Source: Desulfurellaceae bacterium (lineage in GTDB: Bacteria; Desulfobacterota; Binatia; Bin18). Taken from it: a stretch of 62,918 nucleotides of DNA. The stretch is taken from contig JAGWBB010000003.1 in the NCBI GenBank assembly GCA_021296095.1, positions 1 to 62,918 on the forward strand. Direction: 5' to 3'. Position 1 is the first letter of the stretch; every line of letters starts with the position of its first letter. Below the pieces are notes generated by a model that saw only the letters and a list, made by a program, of their open reading frames with translations, had not been told where the DNA came from and made no database searches. Position numbers and translations under genes: made by a program. Shown here in pieces: positions 25,362 through 33,749 of the stretch.

Positions 25362-27583
25362 TTCGCCTGGCCTGCCTGATCGTCGTGCTGTGTCTGACCG
25401 GTCCGGTCCCGGCCTGGGGTCAGGCTGAGCCGAGCAGCAGCCAACCGCTCGAGGTCGAGGCCGAGACGCTGGGCTATGAAGAGGACACCGATACCGTTAC
25501 CGCCAGCGGAAACGTGGTGGTGACCAGGGGGGCGACCCGGATCACGGCCGATTCGATCCGCTTCAACCGCACCACCAACCAGGTCGACGCCCGAGGCAAT
25601 GTCGTGGTCCGCAATCCGCGCGGCACAATCGAAGCCGAGGCACTCCAGTTCGAAATGGAGGACGAAACCGGCCGAATCACCAACGGCACGGTCCGCCTGC
25701 CCAGCCATCAATACACGATCACCGGCAAAAACTTGCAGAAGTCGCTGGGCCAGACCTATCACATTGACGACGGGACGATGACGACCTGTCAGTGCGATGA
25801 GCCCGAACAGGCCGACTGGACCGTCGGGGCTCAGACGCTCGACCTCGTCAGACGCGGCCGTGGGGTGGTCCGCGGCGGCACTCTCAAGGTCCGCAACGTA
25901 CCGGTGCTGTACCTGCCCTACGCCCTGTTTCCGGTCCAGACCGAGCGCCAGAGCGGCCTGTTGTTTCCCAACTACGGGTTTTCCAGCCGCCGCGGCTTCC
26001 AGTTCCAGCAGCCCCTGTACTGGGCGCTGAACAAAAGCCACGATGTCACCCTCACCGCGGATGTCGAGACCGCAGCCCGGTTCGGGCTGTTGGGCGAGTA
26101 TCGCTATGCCCTGAACCGCAACGCCGAGGGTCAGCTGATCGCCTCGTACTTTAACGAAAAGGTGGGCGGCGTGGCCTCGACCAGCTCACCCCGGCACCGC
26201 TGGAGCCTGACCGGCACGCATCGCCAGCGCCTGCCGTACGGGGTGCAGGGCTACGGCGACTTCTTCTTTGTCAGCGACGACCGTTTCTTGCGCAACATGA
26301 ACACGCCCTATTATGTCGGGCTGGAGGATACCGATCTACGCTCCCGGCGCTGGACGCGCTCCCGAGCCGGCGCGGTCAAGACTTGGCGCCACGCCCAGCT
26401 ACGGGCCGATACCTTTTACTTCCAGGATTTGCGCAACGAGGACGACTACGCCTTTCAGGTTCTGCCGACCCTGCGTTTTCGGACTCAGCGCTGGCTGTTA
26501 GGCGGTCGGGCCGAGGCCGGCCTCAATATCCAAGGGGCAAACTTCTACCGCCAGAAGGGCTACTACGGCCAACGCCTCCACATCTCTCCGTGGCTGTCCG
26601 TGCCCTTCTCCCTGGGCGGCTATGCCTTTGGCTCGCTGAGCGCGGTCGGCCATGAGACGGTCTATCACCTGGGTTCCCGGGAAGCGGTATCGGTGCAGGA
26701 TCTGGGCCGGGCCGGCATGGACGGCCACAGCTTCAGCCCGGGCGGCGACCGCACCCGTGAGACTGTGCAGTTGCGGGCCGAGCTGGCTACCCGTGTGTCG
26801 CGGGTCTTCAGGCTGGGCTGGGGGCGCCTGCACAGCCTCAAGCATGTGGTCGAGCCGCACGTCTCCTACTCCTACAGCCCGGTCGTCGGCCAGGACGACC
26901 TGCCCCTGTTTGACGGGCTGGATCGGATCAATCGGCGCAGCCTGTTTGCGTATGGGGTGACCAACCGCCTGCTCGGCAAGTTTGTCTCCGGCTCCGACGC
27001 GGACGCCACACGGATACGCGAGCTGCTGCGCCTGACCATTACCCAGGCCTACGATCCGACGCGGCGCCTGCGCGGTGCGGGACCGGGCAACTTCGGGCTG
27101 AGCGAAACCGCTCAGCACTTCTCGGACGTGGCCTTTGACGCGCGTTTCAGCCCCTTTTCCTTTCTCAGCATTCGGACCGATACGGTGTACGATCTTGATC
27201 GATCCGAGGTCACCGCAACCCGGGTTGCAGCCTTCGTCCGCGACCCCCGACCCCTGCCGTCGGCCCCGCCGGTGTTCCAGCAGCTGCAGCGCCGAACGAC
27301 GCTCTACTTTTCCTACCGGGCCATTGCCGACCGCCTGCTCAAGGAGTTGAGCGCCAACGTGGTGCTGCGCCTGACCGAGCACGTCTCGGCCGCCTATCGG
27401 ACCCGCTATGACCTGAACGACGCCTCGTTCGTTCGCAACAGCTATTACTTCCGGCTGCTGTCACCCCAGAAATGCTGGGCGTTTGATTTCGGCGTGGTTG
27501 ATAAGGTCAACCCGGACGAGGTCGAGTTCCGCTTTGCCGTTACCCTGGTCGGGCTGAGTTCATTCGGACGCCAGATGTTCTGA
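25358..27583 (+). CDS. lptD: LPS-assembly outer-membrane protein LptD
   Basis: 741 residues from the ATG at 25358, with AAGGGGG upstream. A signal peptide (residues 1-24) is followed by an OstA/LptA-like jellyroll with repeated strands (TASGNVVVTRGATRITADSI, NQVDARGNVVVRNPRGTIEA), then YLPYALFPVQTERQSGLLFP, the usual link into the beta-barrel. The barrel ends with Phe (GRQMF). LptD with LptE inserts lipopolysaccharide into the outer leaflet, showing that this organism has an LPS-bearing outer membrane. The conserved cysteines are few (TTCQCDEPEQ, KCWAF). The 3' end overlaps mrpG tail-to-tail by 24 bp. Confidence 0.92.
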   Translation: MIRLACLIVVLCLTGPVPAWGQAEPSSSQPLEVEAETLGYEEDTDTVTASGNVVVTRGATRITADSIRFNRTTNQVDARGNVVVRNPRGTIEAEALQFEMEDETGRITNGTVRLPSHQYTITGKNLQKSLGQTYHIDDGTMTTCQCDEPEQADWTVGAQTLDLVRRGRGVVRGGTLKVRNVPVLYLPYALFPVQTERQSGLLFPNYGFSSRRGFQFQQPLYWALNKSHDVTLTADVETAARFGLLGEYRYALNRNAEGQLIASYFNEKVGGVASTSSPRHRWSLTGTHRQRLPYGVQGYGDFFFVSDDRFLRNMNTPYYVGLEDTDLRSRRWTRSRAGAVKTWRHAQLRADTFYFQDLRNEDDYAFQVLPTLRFRTQRWLLGGRAEAGLNIQGANFYRQKGYYGQRLHISPWLSVPFSLGGYAFGSLSAVGHETVYHLGSREAVSVQDLGRAGMDGHSFSPGGDRTRETVQLRAELATRVSRVFRLGWGRLHSLKHVVEPHVSYSYSPVVGQDDLPLFDGLDRINRRSLFAYGVTNRLLGKFVSGSDADATRIRELLRLTITQAYDPTRRLRGAGPGNFGLSETAQHFSDVAFDARFSPFSFLSIRTDTVYDLDRSEVTATRVAAFVRDPRPLPSAPPVFQQLQRRTTLYFSYRAIADRLLKELSANVVLRLTEHVSAAYRTRYDLNDASFVRNSYYFRLLSPQKCWAFDFGVVDKVNPDEVEFRFAVTLVGLSSFGRQMF

Positions 27584-27958
27584 GCGTGTATCGGCTAGGG
27601 GGCGCTCCTCTTGTTCCTCCCAGTCCTTGAACTGATCAACGGTGCCGCCCCGCCACATGGGCACACCGGTCCGGTAGGCGGCGCGGGCGATCATGTGGGC
27701 GCCAAGTGGGGCGGTGAGGAGCAGGAAGCCGAGGATCAGGCTCTCTTTGAGTCCGGGCGACAAGCCCAGAAAGCGGAAGTAGATCAGGGCTGCCAGCAGC
27801 ACCCCGGCCACGCCAAAGGTGGTGCTTTTGCTCGTGGCGTGCATGCGCGAATACACGTCTCTCAGCCGCAGCAGGCCAATCGTGCCGGTCAGCAGAAAAA
27901 ACAGGCCGAGCAGCAGCAGGCCGCTGACCAGGATTTCAAGAGTCGGTGGTGTGTCCAT
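27560..27958 (-). CDS. mrpG: Na+/H+ antiporter subunit G
   Basis: 132 residues with three hydrophobic helices. GTIGLLRLRDVYSRMHATSK followed by TTFGVAGVLLAA is the MnhG/MrpG signature. It is the last gene of the mrp operon and starts inside mrpF, overlapping it by 23 bp. The C-terminal hydrophilic tail (QFKDWEEQEERPLAD) is longer than in many MrpG proteins. The Mrp complex exchanges cytoplasmic Na+ for external H+ and needs all subunits. Confidence 0.93.
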   Translation of the reverse strand: MDTPPTLEILVSGLLLLGLFFLLTGTIGLLRLRDVYSRMHATSKSTTFGVAGVLLAALIYFRFLGLSPGLKESLILGFLLLTAPLGAHMIARAAYRTGVPMWRGGTVDQFKDWEEQEERPLADTRSEHLASE

Positions 27959-28223
27959 CGATGACGGTTCCTACCAACAGATAGCGGGCTGCCGCAACCG
28001 TGCTCAGAAACGACAGAATGGCCAGCACCAGCGCGACATCAATGTACAGGGCGCTGGCCGTGCGGATGGAGACAACGATGATCGCCGCCACCAGATTGAC
28101 CGCAATATTGTCCAGGGCGACCACCTGGTCAGGCACGCTCGGTCCGCGGATCACCCGGTAGCCGCTGAGCACGATCGACAGCGTAATACCGGACAACATA
28201 ATAGAACAGGTGATTTCAATCAT
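27936..28223 (-). CDS. mrpF: Na+/H+ antiporter subunit F
   Basis: 95 residues with three transmembrane helices. YRVIRGPSVPDQVVALDNIA is the diagnostic MnhF/MrpF segment. It lies 12 bp after mrpE and overlaps mrpG. Part of the membrane Mrp complex. Confidence 0.94.
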   Translation of the reverse strand: MIEITCSIMLSGITLSIVLSGYRVIRGPSVPDQVVALDNIAVNLVAAIIVVSIRTASALYIDVALVLAILSFLSTVAAARYLLVGTVIDGHTTDS

Positions 28224-28235
28224 GCGTGGTGGCCT

Positions 28236-28748
28236 TCACTCGACGATCAGCAGCAAATAGCGCTCAAAGCCGTCTTTGATCTTCTGTTTCTCTGCCTCAA
28301 TGTCCTCAATGTCGAGAAAATGGATGAACAGGAAGCGTCGGTCGGGCGACACCTCAACCGACAGGGTGCCCGGCGTCAGGGTGATCATATTGGCCAGCAG
28401 CGTAATCAGGATATCGTGCTGGACCTCGAGCGGGTAGGCCAGAATACCCGACCGCACGTTGAGCCGTGGCGACAAGACCTGCTTGACCACGTCGATATTG
28501 GCCACGACCAGCTCTTTGATAAAAAAGCCCAGCAGGCGAAATCCCATCAGCACTCTGCGGATATAACGCCACTCCCGGCCAAAAGAGCGGGGGAAGAACA
28601 GCATGGCGCCGATGCCGACCAGATAGCCGATCAGAAACTGGTGCAGCGAGATCTCGTCGTGCAGCAGGCACCAGGTAAAGGCCAGGGTGACGTTCAGGGT
28701 CAGACGGGGCAGTATGGACGACCTCGGATGCGAAGCTCGCCCGGACAT
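28236..28748 (-). CDS. mrpE: Na+/H+ antiporter subunit E
   Basis: 170 residues if started at the ATG at 28748; an ATG at 28775 would add nine residues, and neither has a strong ribosome site. MrpE proteins are about 160 residues, so the open frame up to 28982, which runs through the direct repeats into mrpD, is spurious. Family segments are LNVTLAFTWCLLHDEISLHQ, FFIKELVVANIDVVKQVLSP and ITLTPGTLSVEVSPDRRFLF. Confidence 0.9.
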   Translation of the reverse strand: MSGRASHPRSSILPRLTLNVTLAFTWCLLHDEISLHQFLIGYLVGIGAMLFFPRSFGREWRYIRRVLMGFRLLGFFIKELVVANIDVVKQVLSPRLNVRSGILAYPLEVQHDILITLLANMITLTPGTLSVEVSPDRRFLFIHFLDIEDIEAEKQKIKDGFERYLLLIVE

Positions 28749-28803
28749 GCGATTTTCTTCAGTCGGGGTCGGCATTGTGTCTGCTCGGCTTTTGGGCAAC
28801 CAC

Positions 28804-28882
28804 AGGGGGTTGCCCCTACGTGTTTTGGGCAGGGGGTTGCCCCTACGTGTTTTGGGCAAGCACATGCCCCTACCTGTCTGGC
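28804..28882. repeat. 27-bp direct repeats between mrpD and mrpE
   Basis: AGGGGGTTGCCCCTACGTGT plus TTTGGGC occurs twice perfectly (28804-28830 and 28831-28857), followed by a partial, diverged third unit that includes TGCCCCTACCTGTCTGGCC. Each unit contains the short palindrome GGGG-TTG-CCCC. The third unit supplies the mrpD stop codon (28870-28872), so mrpD terminates inside the array. The array separates mrpD from mrpE by more than 100 bp in an otherwise tight operon. Confidence 0.85.
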
Positions 28883-30369
28883 CCCAGCACCGCCTCAATA
28901 TAGGCCCGTGGCTCGTAGGCCTGTTGGGCTGCGAGTTCAGCCACACTATAGAGGACACCCGGGAAGAGGCCAATCCACACAATCCCGGCCACCAGAAGAA
29001 GAATCCCGGGCAGCAGCGGATTCAAGGCCACGGCCCGCCGTTCACCCTGCTCAGCGCCCCAAAACACCCCGTTCCAGATTTTGAGCATGGAGGCCAGGGT
29101 CAGCAGGCCGCCCACCAGCCCAATGCCGGCATAGCCGTAGCGTCCGGCCTCGACACCGGCCTGGAGGACGATGAATTTGCTGAAAAAACCGGCCAGGGGC
29201 GGGATGCCGGCCAGGCTCAGGGCGGCGATGAGAAACAAGCCACTGAGCAGCCAGGAGTGCGACTGCAGGCCGCCGATGGTTTTGAGCTGGGTCGTACCGG
29301 TCACGCTGTGGACCGCTCCGGCAATCAGAAACAGGGCCGATTTGGACAGCACGTAGGGCACCATGAAGAACAGGCTGCCGGCCAGCGCCTGGCGGCTCAA
29401 CAGGCCGATGCCCAGCAGCAGATAACCGATCTGGCTGATGATGTGGTAGGACAGGATACGCTTCATATCGACCTGTGACAGGGCGCCGAACACGCCCAGC
29501 AGCATGCTGAGTGCGGCCAGGACGAGCAATAGCTCGTGGGTCACGCCCGGGTCGTGGCGAAACATCAGGCTGAAGGTCCGAAAAATGGCGTACACCCCGA
29601 CCTTGGTCAGCATACCGCCAAAAAAGGCGCTCATGCCCGCCGGCGGCTGAAAGTACGGGCCCGGCAGCCAGAAATACAGCGGAAAGATGGCGGCCTTGGA
29701 GCCGAAGACAAACAGAAACAGCAGGGCCAGCACGGTCGGCAGCGGGCTGTCGGCCGGCAGCGCCTGTATCTTCAGCGCCAGATCGGCCATATTCAGCGTG
29801 CCCAGGCTGCGGTAGGTGACGGCCAGGGCCAGCAGGAAAAACGTCGAGGCAATCAGGTTGATGACCAGGTATTTGAGCGTCTCCCGTAGCTGGCCCGGCT
29901 CGGAGCCCAGGACCAGCAGGGCGAATGAGGCGATCAGCAGGATCTCGAAGAACACGAACAGGTTGAACAGGTCGCCGGTCAGGAACGCGCCGTTGACCCC
30001 CATCAGCAGGATAAAAAACAGCGGAAAATAGAAGTGTTCCTGGCGGTCGGGGTCAATTGAGGCCAGGGAAAACAGGCCGACGGCCAGGGCGATGGTCATG
30101 TTCAGCCCGACCATCGTCATGCTCAGCGCATCGGCCACCAGGACAATCCCGAACGGCGCCGGCCAGTTGCCCATGCGCAGAACCACGATCCCGCTGCTCC
30201 AGACGTAGAACAGTCCGAGCAGGGACAGCAGCCACAGCCCGCCAATCGTGATTATACTCAGCAGGCGTTGCAGGGCGGCTCGTCGCGGAAACGCGGCCAG
30301 AACCGCAGCGGCCACGACCGGGCCGATGACAAACAGGATGAACAGCTCGTGCAGCATACGCAGCGTCAC
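28870..30369 (-). CDS. mrpD: Na+/H+ antiporter subunit D (NuoN/NuoM-like)
   Basis: 499 residues with about 14 hydrophobic segments. It belongs to the proton-conducting family shared with complex I: GDLFNLFVFFEILLIASFAL, the lysine-bearing FVFGSKAAIFPLYFWLPGPY, and MKRILSYHIISQIGYLLLGI are clear. PAGMSAFFGGMLTKVGVYA contains the second conserved lysine. The stop codon is provided by the direct-repeat array downstream. Confidence 0.95.
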   Translation of the reverse strand: MTLRMLHELFILFVIGPVVAAAVLAAFPRRAALQRLLSIITIGGLWLLSLLGLFYVWSSGIVVLRMGNWPAPFGIVLVADALSMTMVGLNMTIALAVGLFSLASIDPDRQEHFYFPLFFILLMGVNGAFLTGDLFNLFVFFEILLIASFALLVLGSEPGQLRETLKYLVINLIASTFFLLALAVTYRSLGTLNMADLALKIQALPADSPLPTVLALLFLFVFGSKAAIFPLYFWLPGPYFQPPAGMSAFFGGMLTKVGVYAIFRTFSLMFRHDPGVTHELLLVLAALSMLLGVFGALSQVDMKRILSYHIISQIGYLLLGIGLLSRQALAGSLFFMVPYVLSKSALFLIAGAVHSVTGTTQLKTIGGLQSHSWLLSGLFLIAALSLAGIPPLAGFFSKFIVLQAGVEAGRYGYAGIGLVGGLLTLASMLKIWNGVFWGAEQGERRAVALNPLLPGILLLVAGIVWIGLFPGVLYSVAELAAQQAYEPRAYIEAVLGPDR

Positions 30370-30416
30370 CCTAGGGCCAGTCTCTGTATTCCTTCATTCC
30401 GCATTCCACCTTCCTC

Positions 30417-30749
30417 TCACTCTTCCCCCCCGGCCAGCTCGTTAATATCGTTTGAGTCGCACACCTGGCGGGTGCGAAAGGCCAGCACCGTGGCAAAGGC
30501 GGTCATGCCGAAGCTGATCACAATGGCGGTCAGCACCAGGGCCTGGGGCAGGGGGTCGGTGTAGGGCGGAGGGGAGGTGAGCAGCGGTGGGCTGCCGTGC
30601 TCGAGGCCACCCGACAGCATCAGGGACAGGTTGGCCGCGTGCGAGTAGAGCGACAGGCCAATGACGACCTGCAACAGGTGGTGCTGGAGCAGGAGATAGG
30701 TCCCGCAGCCGAACAGTACGCCAATCACGCTAATGAGAATGAGTTCCAC
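30417..30749 (-). CDS. mrpC: Na+/H+ antiporter subunit C (NuoK-like)
   Basis: 110 residues from the GTG at 30749, 10 bp after the mrpA stop; the longer open frame begins inside mrpA. Three helices: ILISVIGVLFGCGTYLLLQH, the central VIGLSLYSHAANLSLMLSGG, and PLPQALVLTAIVISFGMTAF, the NuoK/MnhC signature. Confidence 0.93.
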   Translation of the reverse strand: MELILISVIGVLFGCGTYLLLQHHLLQVVIGLSLYSHAANLSLMLSGGLEHGSPPLLTSPPPYTDPLPQALVLTAIVISFGMTAFATVLAFRTRQVCDSNDINELAGGEE

Positions 30750-30759
30750 CGCTCGGCTC

Positions 30760-33531
30760 CTATGCCTCGGCAACCCGCTGAATGATGCCGATGCTTGTTC
30801 CGACGACGACCAGATACACGCCGATGTCAAACCCCATGGCTGTGGCCAGTTCGACCTCGCCCAGCAGGGGCACCGAGAAGTGGCCGAACGCGCTGGTCAA
30901 AAACGGCTGGCCGAAGGCCACCGCGCCCAGCCCGGTAAGGGCGGCCACCAACAACCCCAGACTCACAATCCGAACCGGGTTCAGCAGGGTTTCGCGCCGG
31001 AAGGTGGCGGCGTCAAAGGCGATCATCTGAAAGGTGATGGCCACCGCAGTCAGCACCCCGGCGATAAAACCGCCGCCCGGCGCGTTATGGCCGCGCAGCA
31101 GCAGATAGATGGCGAACAGCAGCATCAGGTGCAGGGTCAGGCGGGCAAACGACTGGAGGATCGGCGAGCCGGACCCGGGAACCCGTAGCAGGCTGCCGAG
31201 CCGCCCGCGCCCCGGGCCGCCCAACTCGATCATGGCCACCACGGCCAGCGCGGCAACCGCAAACACGGTGATCTCTCCCATGGTGTCAAAGCCCCGAAAA
31301 TCGACCAGAATGACATTGACGACATTCTGCCCGCCGGCCAGTGCGTAGCTGTTTTCCAGGAAATACGGGGCCAGCAGGGACGGCGCAAACTCGATGTTGG
31401 CGGCCAGGAGCAGGAGAGCGGCCAAGCCTCCGACGCCGATGCTCAGGCCGAGATGCAGCAGCCGACGGCTGACGGTCGGCCGGACATTGTCCAGCGGGGA
31501 AAAAAAGCGCAGCACCAGCAGAAACAGGACCAGCCCGACCGCCTCAACCAGAATCTGGGTCAGGGCCAGATCCGGCGCGCTGAACAGTACGAAAAAGATC
31601 GAGACCAGGGAGCCGACCAGCCCCAGCGCCAGAATGATGGCGATCCGCGAGCGAAACACGCAGCAGGCCAGGGCGGCCACGCCAATCAGCACGGCCAAGC
31701 CGATTTCGTACCAGCTGGCCACCGTCGTCTCGGTTTGCAGCGGGGTCACGGCAAAGAACTGCCAGACCGGCAGGCTGAGCCCCAGGATGAGGGCGATCAG
31801 CACATAACAGATGTAGTCGGTCAGGCGCCCGGTCATGTACAGGCGGCGCTGCCAGGTGAAGGCCGCACTCAGCCAGGCCAGGCTGTCAACATACAGCCGG
31901 TCGAACGAATACCAGGCCCGGGCGGTTTGCAGGCCGGGGATAAAAGAGCGGCGCGACACGAATAAGCCCAGCCCGACCGCCAGGCTGAGCCCGCTCAGCA
32001 GCAGCGGCGGGTTAATCCCGTGCCACAGACCCAGATGCGGGATATGAGACGCGGAGTCGTCCGCCGTCCCCAGGGCCGGCGCGATCAGGGTTTCGGCCAG
32101 ACCCGGCAGAAGCCCGTAGACCAGGGCCAGAGCGCTGAGCACGATGATGGGCAGGGCCATGCCGACCGGGGTGTGATCGAGCCGGCGCGTGTCCGGCCGG
32201 TCGGACGAGTGCGAGGAGCGCTCCTCGGCAGGCTGGACGGGGGCCGGCCGCACGGCAAAAAACGTCCCGTAGCACAGCAGGGCCGAGTACAGGAAGGTCA
32301 GGCAGCTGGCCGCCACGGCCACGGCGCTCAGGCCCGGCCCGACCGTCAAGACCGACTCGTAGAACAGCTCTTTGCTGATAAAGCCGCCCAAGGGCGGCAG
32401 GCCGGCCATTGACAGACAGGCCAGTACGGCCGCCCCGGCAATCAGCGGCATCTCCCGGCGCTGGCTGCCCAGTTGGCGGATGTCCCGGGTGCCGGCTTCG
32501 TGTTCGACCGCTCCGGCGGTCAGAAACAGGGCGCCCTTGAACGCCGCGTGGTTGACGATGTGCAGCACCGCAGCCAGCATGGCCAGCCGCGTTCCAATGC
32601 CGAGCAAGAGCACAATCAGGCCCAGCTGACTGACCGTCGAGTAGGCCAGCAGGGCTTTCAGGTCGGTCTGTTTACACGCCAGCGCCCCGCCCCAGACCAT
32701 GGTCAGGGCTCCGACGCTGACGCCGGCCGTAGACCAGACCGGATCGGCGGCGAACAGCGGAGACACCCGCGCCATCAGGTACAGCCCGGCCTTGACCATG
32801 GTGGCCGCGTGCAGATAGGCGCTGACCGGGGTCGGGGCTTCCATGGCCGAGGGCAGCCAGATGTGAAACGGAAACTGGGCCGACTTGGTGAAGGCTGCCA
32901 CCAGAAAACACACCCCAACGGCGCTCGACAGGGAGGGCTGGGCGGCCAGCAGCTGCGACAGCTCCAGGCTGCCGGTCTGGTCAAAGACCAGAAAAATCCC
33001 GAACAGCAGGACCAGACCGCCGCCGGCGGTCAGCCCCAGGGCCTTGGTCGCCCCCTCGCAGGCTGCGGCGCGTTGGGAGCGGAAACCGATCAGTAGAAAC
33101 GAGGCGACGCTGGTCAGCTCCCAGAACACCAGCAGGACGACCAGGTTATCGGCCAGCACCACGCCCATCATGGCACTGTTGAACAGCAGCAAAAATCGAT
33201 ACAGGCGTCCGAGATGTGGATCGTCGCGCAGATACGAGCCGGCATAGATGAACACCAGCAGGCCGACACCCGAGATCAGACTGACGAACAGCCAGCTCAG
33301 GCCGTCGAGCTGCAAACTCAGCCGCAATCCGAGCGCCGGCAGCCACGGCCACGAGATGTGGACGCTGGCGCCGTGCTGGATAGCGGACCACAGCACCACC
33401 ACCACACAGACCTGGACGGCCGGGATCAGGCTGAACAGGGGGGCGGTTGCCTGGCGGAAACGCGGCGGCAGCGGAACGAGCGCGCCGAGCAGGGGCAGGA
33501 TGATAAGGACAGGGAGGAGAACCGGTGACAC
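30760..33531 (-). CDS. mrpA: Na+/H+ antiporter subunit A with fused subunit B
   Basis: 923 residues. The N-terminal two-thirds is the NuoL-like Mrp[41 protein letters not shown], the lysine site [20 protein letters not shown] and ISKELFYES. Residues about 600-780 hold the NuoJ-like region ([40 protein letters not shown]). The C-terminal 150 residues are an MnhB domain ([37 protein letters not shown]). No separate mrpB exists, so A and B are fused. The start is a GTG without a strong ribosome site. It is the first gene of the mrp operon. Confidence 0.94.
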   Translation of the reverse strand: MSPVLLPVLIILPLLGALVPLPPRFRQATAPLFSLIPAVQVCVVVVLWSAIQHGASVHISWPWLPALGLRLSLQLDGLSWLFVSLISGVGLLVFIYAGSYLRDDPHLGRLYRFLLLFNSAMMGVVLADNLVVLLVFWELTSVASFLLIGFRSQRAAACEGATKALGLTAGGGLVLLFGIFLVFDQTGSLELSQLLAAQPSLSSAVGVCFLVAAFTKSAQFPFHIWLPSAMEAPTPVSAYLHAATMVKAGLYLMARVSPLFAADPVWSTAGVSVGALTMVWGGALACKQTDLKALLAYSTVSQLGLIVLLLGIGTRLAMLAAVLHIVNHAAFKGALFLTAGAVEHEAGTRDIRQLGSQRREMPLIAGAAVLACLSMAGLPPLGGFISKELFYESVLTVGPGLSAVAVAASCLTFLYSALLCYGTFFAVRPAPVQPAEERSSHSSDRPDTRRLDHTPVGMALPIIVLSALALVYGLLPGLAETLIAPALGTADDSASHIPHLGLWHGINPPLLLSGLSLAVGLGLFVSRRSFIPGLQTARAWYSFDRLYVDSLAWLSAAFTWQRRLYMTGRLTDYICYVLIALILGLSLPVWQFFAVTPLQTETTVASWYEIGLAVLIGVAALACCVFRSRIAIILALGLVGSLVSIFFVLFSAPDLALTQILVEAVGLVLFLLVLRFFSPLDNVRPTVSRRLLHLGLSIGVGGLAALLLLAANIEFAPSLLAPYFLENSYALAGGQNVVNVILVDFRGFDTMGEITVFAVAALAVVAMIELGGPGRGRLGSLLRVPGSGSPILQSFARLTLHLMLLFAIYLLLRGHNAPGGGFIAGVLTAVAITFQMIAFDAATFRRETLLNPVRIVSLGLLVAALTGLGAVAFGQPFLTSAFGHFSVPLLGEVELATAMGFDIGVYLVVVGTSIGIIQRVAEA

Positions 33532-33602
33532 TGAGGTGCATTTTCAATAAATCGCCTCTGGCGTCAATGGCAGGCTGGTCCTCCTGGTCGCCTGGCCGCG
33601 TC

Positions 33603-33631
33603 TTGACAGCTCAGAGGCTGCCCCATAGCCT
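33603..33631 (+). promoter_or_regulatory. Candidate promoter for the RND transporter gene
   Basis: TTGACA (33603-33608), 17-nt spacer, TAGCCT (33626-33631), about 120 bp before the transporter start. The -35 is perfect and the -10 weak. It sits in the divergent region between mrpA and the transporter. Confidence 0.4.
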
Positions 33632-33749
33632 ACCTGTCTTTGAATACGGTTCATCCTGATCGTGTGGCTGAGGAAGAGCGGATGAACCGCATGTGGGTCG
33701 GCCGTCTCAGCCGGCCGGCCGCAAGCGCCACGAGGAGGCGTGCAGGGCC

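Noticed and set aside
27560-27583. Overlap of lptD and mrpG 3' ends as a special structure
   Set aside because: A 24-bp tail-to-tail overlap is ordinary in compact genomes, and both proteins end normally.
28804-28882. CRISPR array
   Set aside because: Only two full units lie directly next to each other without spacers, and no cas gene is near.
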